From NCBI GenBank assembly GCA_017450705.1, contig JAFSTC010000093.1:21072-85071 (forward strand): a stretch of DNA of 64,000 nucleotides, given 5' to 3'. The position numbers and the translations under genes are program-made. Below the pieces are notes generated by a model. It had not been told where the DNA came from and did no database searches. It saw nothing but the letters and a program-made list of their open reading frames with translations. Source of the stretch: Lentisphaeria bacterium (GTDB lineage Bacteria; Verrucomicrobiota; Lentisphaeria; Victivallales; Victivallaceae). Positions 43,522 through 52,201 of the stretch are shown here, in pieces. The number at the start of each line of letters is the position of its first letter. Positions within the stretch are counted from its first letter, which is position 1.

Positions 43522-44926
43522 TCACCCGGCCTTCGGCGCCCGGGCCGCGGCGCCCGTGAAACAGAACCGCATGGACATGTGCCACGGTCCTCTTTTCGGC
43601 AAGATCGTCCTCTTCACGATCCCGCTGATGCTGACCTACATCCTCCAGCTCATGTTCCACGCCGCGGACCTCATCGTCATCGGGCGCTTCGGTCCCGGGC
43701 AGGCCCTCGCCGCCGTGGGGGCCACCAACGGCCTCACCACCCTCGTGCTCAACGTCTTCTTCGGATTGGCCACGGGCATCAACGTGGTCGTTGCCCGCAA
43801 CACCGGCGCGGGCAACCGGGCCGGGGTCTCCCACGCGGTCCACACCGCCGCCGCCGTCGCCCTCTACGGCGGCATCGCCATGAGCATCGTCGGGATCCTG
43901 ATCTCCAAGCCCATGCTCCAGTTGATGGAGACGCCCCGGGACATCATCGACAAGTCGGCGCTCTACATGCGCATCTACTGTTCGGGGATCCCCTTCATCG
44001 TCTTCTTCAACTTCGGTTCGGCCATTCTCCGCGCCGTGGGCGACACGAAAAGGCCGCTTTTTTTCATGCTCCTCGCGGGGATCGTCAACGTTTTGCTCAA
44101 CCTCTTCTTCGTGCTGGTCTTCAAAATGGATGTCGCCGGGGTCGCCTCCGCCACCATGATCGCCAACGCGCTGGCCTCGTTCCTCGTTCTCAGGACGCTG
44201 ACCGGATCCCGCGACGCCGTCCGGCTGATCTGGAAAAAAGTCAGGATCCACATGCAGTCCTTCAAGGAGATCCTGCACTTAGGTCTCCCCGGCGGCGTGC
44301 AGGGGGCCTGTTTCTCCATCTCCAATCTGGCCATCCAGTCGTCGGTCAACTCCTTCGGCTGGCAGGCCATCGCGGGCAACACCGCGGGCATGAGCATCGA
44401 GGGCATCGTCTACGTCGCAAGTTCCGCCTTTTTCCACACCTCCATCAGTTTCACGGGGCAGAATTTCGGCGCGAAAAAGTTCAAGCGGATCGCGCGCAGT
44501 TTCTTCTACTGTCTCATCTGCACCTGCGCTGCCGCGCTTTCCACGGGGGGCACGTTCCTATTCTTCGGGCGGGAACTTCTCGGGATCTACAACAGCGACC
44601 CGGAGGTCATCCGCTGGGGCCTGCTGCGCATGAAGATCCTGCTTTCGACCTATTTCCTCTGCGGCGTCATGGACGTGATCAGCGGGACGCTCCGCGGCCT
44701 CGGCCACTCCATCAAGCCCATGATCACCATCCTCATCGGCGTCTGCGGCTTCCGGATCTTCTGGGTGTACGTGATCTTCCCCCTCCACCGCTCCATGGAG
44801 AGCCTCATGTTCTCCTACCCGATCTCGTGGAGCCTCGTCTCGCTCGTCAACGGCGCTCTGCTCTATTATCTGCTTGCGAAGCACCGCCCGAAGGGCCAGG
44901 GCGTTCTCACGCGATCCCGGGGATGA
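43511..44926 (+). CDS. MATE family efflux transporter
   Basis: A 471-residue integral membrane protein with about 12 hydrophobic segments and the MATE pattern: an early P-L-M-L-T-Y segment, A-A-D-L-I-V-I-G-R-F-G in helix 2, and a pseudo-repeat from about residue 250. MATE proteins export cationic drugs or metabolites in exchange for Na+ or H+. The start at 43511 overlaps the sirtuin end by 11 nt; ATG 43571 is an alternative nearer the first helix. Its 3' end overlaps the convergent FAD oxidoreductase gene by 20 nt. Confidence 0.92.
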   Translation: MKPDHPAFGARAAAPVKQNRMDMCHGPLFGKIVLFTIPLMLTYILQLMFHAADLIVIGRFGPGQALAAVGATNGLTTLVLNVFFGLATGINVVVARNTGAGNRAGVSHAVHTAAAVALYGGIAMSIVGILISKPMLQLMETPRDIIDKSALYMRIYCSGIPFIVFFNFGSAILRAVGDTKRPLFFMLLAGIVNVLLNLFFVLVFKMDVAGVASATMIANALASFLVLRTLTGSRDAVRLIWKKVRIHMQSFKEILHLGLPGGVQGACFSISNLAIQSSVNSFGWQAIAGNTAGMSIEGIVYVASSAFFHTSISFTGQNFGAKKFKRIARSFFYCLICTCAAALSTGGTFLFFGRELLGIYNSDPEVIRWGLLRMKILLSTYFLCGVMDVISGTLRGLGHSIKPMITILIGVCGFRIFWVYVIFPLHRSMESLMFSYPISWSLVSLVNGALLYYLLAKHRPKGQGVLTRSRG

Positions 44927-46229
44927 CAGCCCCCCGTGCGGCAAGTTTCTTCTGCAGAGCGCGGATATCCAGCGCGCGCAGGGAACGATTTTGCGCCAGC
45001 GCGAGAGCCGCGGCGGTGCCGGCGGCCTCGCCGGTGATCATACACCCGGGCACGACGCGCACCGACGACTGCATGGCCCGGTCGGTTGAAATGCAGCGGC
45101 CCGCGACGAGAAGATTGACCGTGTTTTTCGGCAGCAGCGCCCGGTAGGGGATGCCGTAGTTCTCCCCGGGACCGTAGGCGACTTCGACGATCTTTTTCTC
45201 CACGGCCGCCTGTTTTTCGGCGTCGTCGCCGCTGGCGTGGATGTCCACGGGATAGGCGAAACTGCCGATGTCGTCCTCGAAATGACGGCGGGCAAAATAA
45301 TCATCGGCGGTCATCCGGTACTCGCCGGCGATCCGGCGGGACTCGCGGACGCCCAGCATGTCGGCGGAGGAAGCAAGACGACTTGTCTCGAAACCCGGCA
45401 CATTGTCCCTGAAAAATTCATGGTAGCGCAGGGCCAGCGCCCGGCCCTCGGGCCACGCCCTGCTGCGGGAGAAAAGATCCAGTACGTCTGTTCCGTAAAT
45501 GTGCCCGAGATTGCCCGCACCGCAGGTGTCGCCGTTGCGGAAGAACCCGACGAAATGGTGCTCGTTCACGGGAAGAGAGTTTTTCTTTGCCGCCTCGTTC
45601 CACTCCCGGCGGCCGAGACCGTTGCACCGGTCGTCGGGATATTTCACGTTGTCGTACGTCACGCAGAGCGTCGGCGCCATGACGTTTCCCTTTTCATCGC
45701 CGTACTCGAAGGGGACCCCGGCCAGCGCCGCCAGATTCGCGTCCCCGGTGCAGTCGATGAAGACCCTGCCCGCGACGGCGAAATTGCCCCGGGGCGCGAA
45801 ACATCTCAGCGCCCGGATCGTCCCGTTTTCGACCGCGCAGTCGGTGACGACGGTCTCGTAGACGACCTTGACGCCCGCCTCGGCGAGCATCCGGTCGGCG
45901 ATCCGTTTGACGCTCTCGGGGTGGATGTTCTGCCAGCGGTAATTCGTCTCGGCAAGTTTCATGTCGTCCGTGACGCGCTCGACGAATTCCCGGCAGATGC
46001 CGTTGGCGAGGACCTCTTTCCCGTCCGTCATGCAGATGATGCTGGGCAGAAGCCCCCGGGAGGCCATGCCGCCGCAGCAGCCTGACTGCTCCAGAAGCAG
46101 GGTCTCCGCGCCGTTGCGGGCGGCGGCGACGGCGGCGGCGATCCCGGCCGTCCCCCCGCCCGTCACCACCACGTCGGCGGAGGCTGCGACTTCCAGTTCT
46201 CTTGCGGGGAAAAATATCTGTTCTTTCAT
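44907..46229 (-). CDS. FAD-dependent oxidoreductase
   Basis: A 440-residue flavoprotein of the FAD_oxidored type. The N-terminal dinucleotide loop is V-T-G-G-G-T-A-G-I-A-A-A (about 22-33), then L-L-L-E-Q-S-G-C-C-G-G-M. D-C-T-G-D-A-N-L-A is the second FAD contact block and A-G-R-C-I-S-T-D-R-A the C-terminal one. The substrate is unknown. Related genes are common in Lentisphaerota and Planctomycetota glycan loci. GAGG lies 6 nt before ATG 46229. Last gene of the minus-strand glycan operon. Confidence 0.82.
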   Translation of the reverse strand: MKEQIFFPARELEVAASADVVVTGGGTAGIAAAVAAARNGAETLLLEQSGCCGGMASRGLLPSIICMTDGKEVLANGICREFVERVTDDMKLAETNYRWQNIHPESVKRIADRMLAEAGVKVVYETVVTDCAVENGTIRALRCFAPRGNFAVAGRVFIDCTGDANLAALAGVPFEYGDEKGNVMAPTLCVTYDNVKYPDDRCNGLGRREWNEAAKKNSLPVNEHHFVGFFRNGDTCGAGNLGHIYGTDVLDLFSRSRAWPEGRALALRYHEFFRDNVPGFETSRLASSADMLGVRESRRIAGEYRMTADDYFARRHFEDDIGSFAYPVDIHASGDDAEKQAAVEKKIVEVAYGPGENYGIPYRALLPKNTVNLLVAGRCISTDRAMQSSVRVVPGCMITGEAAGTAAALALAQNRSLRALDIRALQKKLAARGAVIPGIA

Positions 46230-46237
46230 AGCGGACC

Positions 46238-49200
46238 TCAGTCCTTCTTTGTCAAAGTGATGATGACGGGCACACGGGCGGGGGCATCGAGTTCGATGAA
46301 AAGTTCTCCCTTCCTGTCGAATTTCTGCTGCGCCGGATACATGACGTCGCAAATATAGCTGCCTTCGGGCAGGGATCTTGCGAGATCGGCCCCGATCCGG
46401 ACCGCCTTTTCGGAGATGTTGTAAAGCACCAGCGCGAAAGAGCCGTCGGGCGCCTGAAACACCGTGCCGATGACGGGATCCATCAAAATGTCGAAATAAT
46501 TTGCGCTGTAGCTTCTGTGCCACTTGACCCGCAGGGGTTTTTCCCCGGTAACGAGCCGGGGGGGCCGGAGGAGCCGACCGTAGACGAAATACTTTTTCCC
46601 GGCGGCGTAGGCCGCGTAGCGGTCTTTGGAGGTCGCCCGGGCGATATCATTGTTGCCGTAGGTGTAGAGCAGATTGAAAATGTTCCAGCCGGGGGTCACG
46701 CCCCAGCAGAGGGCCAGTGCATTCTTCGCCACATAGCCGAGGGCGTTGTCCCGCTCCACATCATAGCGGCTGGGCCAGAGGCCGTGCATCAGGGTGTAGT
46801 CGCCGTAGACCGTCTGGACCATGGGGATCGCCGTCACCCGGTCGCCCTCCAGATAGGCGTTGGTGGTGTTGCAGACGAGGTACCCGTCCAGATGGGCGAT
46901 GTTGCCCTCCCAGAAACTCTCGGCGGTGAAGCAGAAGCCGGGATTGATTTTCCGGGCGCGGGCGCGGAGCGTTTCGAGGAGTTTGTGCTGTCCCCTGATG
47001 TACCCCGTGCCGCCGCCGGACTCGGACGAACAAGCCGGCGTGAAGTTGAGATACGTGCCGCCGTGGTTGCCGGAGTCGAGATAGGCGGCATCGAAACCGG
47101 CCTCGGCCATTTTGACGATGTTGTCGCCGAGGGCCTTTGTCCAGGCCTCTCCCGGGTAGGCGATGAGGTCCTGCACCGGATTTTTATAGGGCCATTTGAT
47201 GAACTGCCCGTAATAGTTGCGGACGAGATTCTTTTTGGCCAGTTCGGGATCTCTTCTGAAACTGGGACTGCCGTCGCTCCAGCCGGTGCACTGGATATAT
47301 CCCATGATCCGGACCTGATTATCCTTGAGGGACTTGAGAACAGTCCTGTCGGCGTCGTCGATGGGAAAACGATCCGGGTCGCCGAAGTGGAAGCTCCAGT
47401 CGCGGTTCCGCCCCCAGTAGGTGAGGAACACGCCCAGCGGATACTGGGGGAAATCCCGGCGGAAACGGCGCATCATGGGCTCCTGCGTTTCGTGCTTTTT
47501 CCCGACGTACTGGCCCCACTCGACCACATCCTGAAACCACTGCGGCAGATTTTTGCGGACACTCGTCTTGCCCTCTTTGCACCAGAACTGCGCCGCGGCC
47601 CAGTCGCGGTAGATCTGACAGCCGTCATACCAGTCGCCGTCGAAGGTCCGGATGAGGACCGGGTACGGGACTTGCCACGTCTGCGGCACTTTTCGCATGT
47701 TGTCGGGGACGTTGCGGACGGTCCACGAGACGCCCCGCTTCCTGTCGGCAGAGATCTCCCAGCGCTTGACGTACTGCTCGGGATCGTGGACGCCGAAATA
47801 AAGGCCTTCTCCGCCGTTGTAAAGCACGTCCATGTGCATGCTGTGCCCGGAGCGGTTGGGCTGGCAGATGCGGTCCTTTCTGAAGAGCCCTTTCCCGACG
47901 GGATCGCGGATCAGCCGCCCGTTGAAGAAGGGCGTGGCCAAAAAGTCCGCCCCGGGCCGCCCGCCGATGCCGCCGAGGCCGCCGATGACGGGGTAATCGA
48001 AGTAAAAGACCGTGTATTTCTTCGACCGGTTGTCGAAACTTGCGGAAAAGACGAAGCCCTTGCCGTCGTCGGCAAGTTTTATTTCCGCCCGGAGGTCGAG
48101 CACGCCCTTTTCCGTTCCGACGTCGAGATTTTTCCACGTCATGACGACCGTTTTGGCATCGGCTTTCAGCGCCGTTTCGGCATGGGCAAAATCCAAAGCG
48201 GCGATCTTGAGATCGGCGGCGGCATCGTCGGAACCGCCCCCCCCGTTGTCATCCCGTTCGGGGTCGATCGAAAGCGGCGCAACTTCCGGCAGTTTGATCC
48301 CGGAAGTGTCGATCTTTTTGAGCGTCATGGCCCAGAGGGACCTGCGGGGAGAAAAGTTGATGAACTGGGTTTTTCCGTCTTTGACGATGCTTGCAACGCC
48401 GCCGCCCTGACGGGGATGGAGAAACTTCATTTCCGACGTTCCGCCTTTGAGACTTGCGGCGGCGCCCTCCTTTTTTCCGACTGCGGGCAGAATGACGAAG
48501 TCGTCGAAATCGGCGGTCCCGCCCTTCGTGCGGATCACCAGCATGAGATTGCGCACTTTCGCGGGGACGCCGAAGGGGATCTCGTACGTCTTCCACGCAT
48601 TCTCCAGAGAAAACCACTCGTTGTGCAGGGGGACGAAGGAGGGTTTGACGCCCGTCATGGAGAGGGCGGCGGAGAAACTCCCCTGCCCTCTTGCGCGCAG
48701 ACGCAAGACCCAGTCCCCCTGCTGCGGAACGATGTTCCCCGTGCGGCAGAAGGAGGTCCCGGCCGTGGAAATGCGCAGAAATTTGTTGCCGTCTTCGATG
48801 CAGACTTCGGCCTTTCCGGCCTTGGCGCTGTTGGCCCAGTCCAGCGGGATCGCGCCCGGCCGGTCATCTCCGAAGGAGCCGTTGGCGATCATCATGGGCC
48901 GGGGCTTCACGTAGGGGGCGGGGCGCTTTTCGGCGCTCAGACCGAGTTTGAGATTAAGCAAAGTCCCGAGCCACGCGGGATAGGTCTCGCCCGTCGCCGT
49001 GCCCGCGCCCGAAAGGGCGGCGCCGTAGGTGATGCTGTCGCCGAGACAGAGGATCCGGTCGTTTTCATTGACTTTGCCGTCGAGGGCCTGCGCCACGGTT
49101 TCGGCCAGCAGTTTCGCGCCCTCGGCGGTGAGGTGAAGCCCGTCCTTCACGCCCGAATTGGCGGTGTTGCGGATCAGGCTCTTCCGGTCGCCGGAGGCCC

Positions 49201-49648
49201 CGCCCCGGCGCATCACGGCGGCGTGAAAGTCGTTCAGAACGACGCCTGTCCGCGAGGCGACATCGGCGATGACGGCGTTGTACTTTTCCAGCCGCCGCGA
49301 GGGCGGCAGTCCGTCCGGGTACTTGTGGCGGGCGGCAAGATAGCTGTCGACGCAGGGATTGCACGTGTTGAGCACGATGACGCGCACGCCGCTTTTGCGG
49401 GCGAGACCGATCATTTTTTCGAGATTGGCCCCGAAGTCCTTTTCGGAAACCAGCGCCCGGGAGTTGACCGCGTCGTTGGCGCCGTATCCGATGACGAGGA
49501 CCGCAGGCTCGTACTGCCGCAGCAGGGCCTCCGCCCGTTTGACGCCGTTGACCGTGCTGTGCCCGCCGACGCCCGCGTTGAAGACCCGGACCTGGGCGCA
49601 GAGAAGCAGCGGCGCGCAGACCGCCCACGCGAGAAACTTCTTCACCAT
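46238..49648 (-). CDS. giant exported protein: circularly permuted SGNH domain, binding module and DUF6259-like hydrolase
   Basis: An 1136-residue secreted protein (signal peptide 1 to about 18). Residues 20-245 hold all SGNH-esterase blocks in the wrong order: block II N-A-G-V-G-G-H (24-30), block III G-Y-G-A-N-D (54-59), block V D-G-L-H-L-T-A-E-G (169-177) and only then block I G-D-S-I-T-Y-G (203-209, nucleophile S205). Residues about 255-390 resemble a CBM4/9-type sandwich and about 430-1136 are a DUF6259-like barrel and accessory domains (F-Y-F-D-Y, Y-L-D-S-G-N). ATG 49648 has GGAGGG upstream, so the longer frame is rejected. A deacetylating glycosidase is a plausible role. Confidence 0.78.
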   Translation of the reverse strand: MVKKFLAWAVCAPLLLCAQVRVFNAGVGGHSTVNGVKRAEALLRQYEPAVLVIGYGANDAVNSRALVSEKDFGANLEKMIGLARKSGVRVIVLNTCNPCVDSYLAARHKYPDGLPPSRRLEKYNAVIADVASRTGVVLNDFHAAVMRRGGASGDRKSLIRNTANSGVKDGLHLTAEGAKLLAETVAQALDGKVNENDRILCLGDSITYGAALSGAGTATGETYPAWLGTLLNLKLGLSAEKRPAPYVKPRPMMIANGSFGDDRPGAIPLDWANSAKAGKAEVCIEDGNKFLRISTAGTSFCRTGNIVPQQGDWVLRLRARGQGSFSAALSMTGVKPSFVPLHNEWFSLENAWKTYEIPFGVPAKVRNLMLVIRTKGGTADFDDFVILPAVGKKEGAAASLKGGTSEMKFLHPRQGGGVASIVKDGKTQFINFSPRRSLWAMTLKKIDTSGIKLPEVAPLSIDPERDDNGGGGSDDAAADLKIAALDFAHAETALKADAKTVVMTWKNLDVGTEKGVLDLRAEIKLADDGKGFVFSASFDNRSKKYTVFYFDYPVIGGLGGIGGRPGADFLATPFFNGRLIRDPVGKGLFRKDRICQPNRSGHSMHMDVLYNGGEGLYFGVHDPEQYVKRWEISADRKRGVSWTVRNVPDNMRKVPQTWQVPYPVLIRTFDGDWYDGCQIYRDWAAAQFWCKEGKTSVRKNLPQWFQDVVEWGQYVGKKHETQEPMMRRFRRDFPQYPLGVFLTYWGRNRDWSFHFGDPDRFPIDDADRTVLKSLKDNQVRIMGYIQCTGWSDGSPSFRRDPELAKKNLVRNYYGQFIKWPYKNPVQDLIAYPGEAWTKALGDNIVKMAEAGFDAAYLDSGNHGGTYLNFTPACSSESGGGTGYIRGQHKLLETLRARARKINPGFCFTAESFWEGNIAHLDGYLVCNTTNAYLEGDRVTAIPMVQTVYGDYTLMHGLWPSRYDVERDNALGYVAKNALALCWGVTPGWNIFNLLYTYGNNDIARATSKDRYAAYAAGKKYFVYGRLLRPPRLVTGEKPLRVKWHRSYSANYFDILMDPVIGTVFQAPDGSFALVLYNISEKAVRIGADLARSLPEGSYICDVMYPAQQKFDRKGELFIELDAPARVPVIITLTKKD

Positions 49649-49665
49649 TTCGGGGATCCCTCCCG

Positions 49666-50400
49666 TCACTTGTTTTCGGGCCAGATCATCGCCTCTTTGA
49701 CCGTGAATTTATCCTTGAGGTCGCCGGAAGAGGCGGACCGGGCGCTGCCGTCGGCGCACCAGACGTTGGCCCGCGAAGCGTGCCGGGGATTGACCAGATA
49801 CTTGTTGCCGTATTTTCCGTTGCCCAGCAGGGGGATATTGTTCACCTGGATGCCGTGGTTCGCGTTGCCCGGGCGGTACAGGGCGCTGTCGACGAGCATG
49901 ATGAACGACGACGGGGCAAAATTGTATTCGTTCCCGTCGAGATCCACGTCCTTGAAACTGCCGCCCACGCGGTAGGCGAACTTTTCGTCCACCAGCATGT
50001 CCGCGTTCTGCCGGGAGCGGATGCCGAAGGTGTAACTCTGATCGAAGGTCGACGGATTGACGGCGGGACACTTCGTCACGCCGACGGTGCTGTTGACACT
50101 CTTGTTGGTCGAGACGGTGACGAACCCCGCCTGGATAAGCTGGTAACTCCAGTAATAGGTGCCTTTTTTCAGGATCGGGAAATAATCCCGGTTGCCGTCG
50201 GCGTACTGCTGCAGATAGTGCCCCGAAGATTTGATGTTGTTCATGCACGACGCGGCCTTGGCGCGCTCCTTGGCGCTGTTCAGCGCGGGCAGCAGCATGC
50301 CCGCCAGGATGGCGATGATGGCGATCACGACGAGGAGCTCGATCAGCGTGAACCCCCTCCGCGGGGCCGCCGGGAGAAATTGACCGGTTCTGTTTTTCAT
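49666..50400 (-). CDS. pseudopilin-like protein with H-X9-DG domain (copy 3)
   Basis: A 244-residue pseudopilin-like protein. [19 protein letters not shown] has the canonical Gly before Phe, unlike copies 1 and 2. The C-terminal motif is [12 protein letters not shown], exactly H-X9-DG. The start at 50400 follows the GH4 gene by 49 nt. The giant SGNH-DUF6259 gene follows after 17 nt, repeating the pair seen at 22061 and 33211. Confidence 0.92.
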   Translation of the reverse strand: MKNRTGQFLPAAPRRGFTLIELLVVIAIIAILAGMLLPALNSAKERAKAASCMNNIKSSGHYLQQYADGNRDYFPILKKGTYYWSYQLIQAGFVTVSTNKSVNSTVGVTKCPAVNPSTFDQSYTFGIRSRQNADMLVDEKFAYRVGGSFKDVDLDGNEYNFAPSSFIMLVDSALYRPGNANHGIQVNNIPLLGNGKYGNKYLVNPRHASRANVWCADGSARSASSGDLKDKFTVKEAMIWPENK

Positions 50401-50449
50401 GGGAAAAGATCCTTTCTTTGACGGTTGTCTTTTATGGGGAATCCCCTTT

Positions 50450-51829
50450 TCAGGCATCGAAATATTTTTTGGCGGAGAGCATATCGGGATCGAGATCGGA
50501 AAACAAATCGAACATCCCGCGGAAAAACGCACCGCGGTCCCGGGAGAAGCCGTGGACAGGATAGGCGTCGAGGGCGTCGGCGAAAAGCCGGGGCGACCGG
50601 GCGGCGATCGATTCGGCGACCAGCCGCTGGAACTCCGCAAGCGACGCCGTAAGACCGAAAAACGGCCGGGGGATGTACTGGTCCTCCACGGGACGGATCG
50701 CCCTGCCGTCGATGTCCATGGTGTACTCCAGAGGCATGTCGTCGCCGAAGCCCCGGACGGCCCCCCGGTTCGGTCCGGAGGCGGCGATGCGCATCTTGCC
50801 GTATCCGCCGAGAGCGCGGAAGATCGGGATCGTTATGTCGCTTGCGGTCCGGCCGAAAAGGGGATCGGCGGCATCCCAGCCGACGCGGGCGGGATCCTGC
50901 GACGCCGCCAGAAGTTTTTCGAAACCGAGCCGGATCTTTTCGTTCCACGCCCGGCCGGCCGCGGCGAAATCGAAAAGCCTCTCTTCTCCCAGACTCCTCT
51001 TCTGCCAGTCCAGCAGCGTATCCGGGAAGACGTGGGCCAATCCGTCGAACTCCGTCGAGAAGATCAGCGTCCCGTAACGTCTGTACATCTGAGCGAGGCT
51101 CAGCAGCGCCATGCGGACGGTGTCGCCCGCGCCCCCCTTTATTTCGGGCGGCGTCCAGCGGCCGTCGAGATGCCGGGGCAGGATCTCCGTGAAAAGATCC
51201 AGACCGTTCCTCTCCCCCCGGAGGATGAAGGACAGATGATTCACGCCCGCGGCGACGACATTCCAGTCCGGGTCGAAGGCGTCCTTGCCGCAGAGCCGGG
51301 TGAGATCGTAGCGGTGATTGGCAAATCCGCCGCAGACCCCCAGCGCCCGGATCTTCGTGTGCGTGTTCACCAGATGGGAATACACCGCGACGGGGTTGGC
51401 GAAAATCAGCATCAGAGCGGACGGAGAAAGTTTTTCGAGCCGCCGGGCGATATCGAAGATCGTCCGGCCCAGACGCAAGGACAGGAAGGCTCCCGTCACC
51501 GAAAGATTGTCGCTTGAAAAGTACCCGTACCGGGAACTGAGGAAGGCCGCCTGAGCGATCTCCGGCTGGCGGCGCGCCCCCATGGTGAGATAAAGGACGT
51601 CGGTGCCCGCGAGGGAGGCATCGAGATCGTCGGTCCAGATCACGTCGCAGCCGACGGCGGGGTACTCCGGACAGGCGAGGACCATTTTTCCCACGGCCTC
51701 GGCCCGCTGGATCACGCGGTCCATGAGACGGATCTCCCCGCCGCGGAAGAAGTCGGGGACTTCGGAAAAGATTCCCCGCAGGATGGGCAGAAGCCTCAGG
51801 GAGCCGCCGCCGATGAACGTTACTTTCAT
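50450..51829 (-). CDS. glycoside hydrolase family 4 protein, NAD-dependent
   Basis: A 459-residue GH4 enzyme. The N-terminal Rossmann loop is I-G-G-G-S (6-10), N145 lies in F-A-N-P-V, and the metal-site Cys166 and His198 (G-V-N-H) are kept. GH4 enzymes cleave glycosides by NAD+-mediated oxidation at C3 with Mn2+. The two residues after the metal Cys are Gly-Gly (C-G-G-F), whereas characterised groups have motifs such as CHEV, CHSV or CDMP, so specificity cannot be guessed. Cytoplasmic. It lies 22 nt after the cupin gene. Confidence 0.88.
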   Translation of the reverse strand: MKVTFIGGGSLRLLPILRGIFSEVPDFFRGGEIRLMDRVIQRAEAVGKMVLACPEYPAVGCDVIWTDDLDASLAGTDVLYLTMGARRQPEIAQAAFLSSRYGYFSSDNLSVTGAFLSLRLGRTIFDIARRLEKLSPSALMLIFANPVAVYSHLVNTHTKIRALGVCGGFANHRYDLTRLCGKDAFDPDWNVVAAGVNHLSFILRGERNGLDLFTEILPRHLDGRWTPPEIKGGAGDTVRMALLSLAQMYRRYGTLIFSTEFDGLAHVFPDTLLDWQKRSLGEERLFDFAAAGRAWNEKIRLGFEKLLAASQDPARVGWDAADPLFGRTASDITIPIFRALGGYGKMRIAASGPNRGAVRGFGDDMPLEYTMDIDGRAIRPVEDQYIPRPFFGLTASLAEFQRLVAESIAARSPRLFADALDAYPVHGFSRDRGAFFRGMFDLFSDLDPDMLSAKKYFDA

Positions 51830-51851
51830 GCCGGGATCCTCCGCACCGCCC

Positions 51852-52196
51852 TCAATCGAACCACTCGTCCCGGGGATCGAAGCCCGGCACGGAGACGTTG
51901 GCCACGGTCAGCTGGCCCACGGCCCTGTGACGGCAGCCCGCGGCAATGAAAATCACGCTGCCGGGCCCCACGGGGATCCGATCGCCGTCGAGCTCCATCA
52001 CGCCCGTGCCTTCCAGCACGTGGTAGATCTCGAAACGCTCCTTGTGGTAATGCAGTTGGGCGTCCTTCTTGATCGCGACGACGTGATATGTCGCCGCCCC
52101 GCCGACCGTGTTCACGAAGGCCCTCCGGGTCATGCCGCAGGGACACGGCACGGGTTCGATCTCGGCCAGATTTTCGACGACGTAGCGCTTTTCCAT
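51852..52196 (-). CDS. small cupin-domain protein
   Basis: A 114-residue single-domain cupin. Cupin motif 1 is H-Y-H-K-E-R-F-E-I-Y-H-V-L-E-G-T-G and motif 2 is G-P-G-S-V-I-F-I-A-A-G-C-R-H, giving a complete metal site (His, His, Glu, His). It may be a sugar isomerase or epimerase or a small-molecule sensor; no more can be said. It sits between GH130 and GH4, 5 nt after the first and 22 nt before the second. Confidence 0.85.
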   Translation of the reverse strand: MEKRYVVENLAEIEPVPCPCGMTRRAFVNTVGGAATYHVVAIKKDAQLHYHKERFEIYHVLEGTGVMELDGDRIPVGPGSVIFIAAGCRHRAVGQLTVANVSVPGFDPRDEWFD

Positions 52197-52201
52197 GATG
52201 T

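Noticed and set aside
20513..49665. Conserved F-T-L-I-E-L-L segments as mobile or duplicated DNA repeats
   Set aside because: The similarity is confined to the pilin-type helix at protein level; the flanking DNA and the rest of the proteins differ, so these are paralogues and not a repeated DNA element.
46517..49975. 1152-codon plus frame opposite the SGNH-DUF6259 gene
   Set aside because: Antisense shadow with no motif. The minus-strand protein has a signal peptide and conserved blocks throughout.
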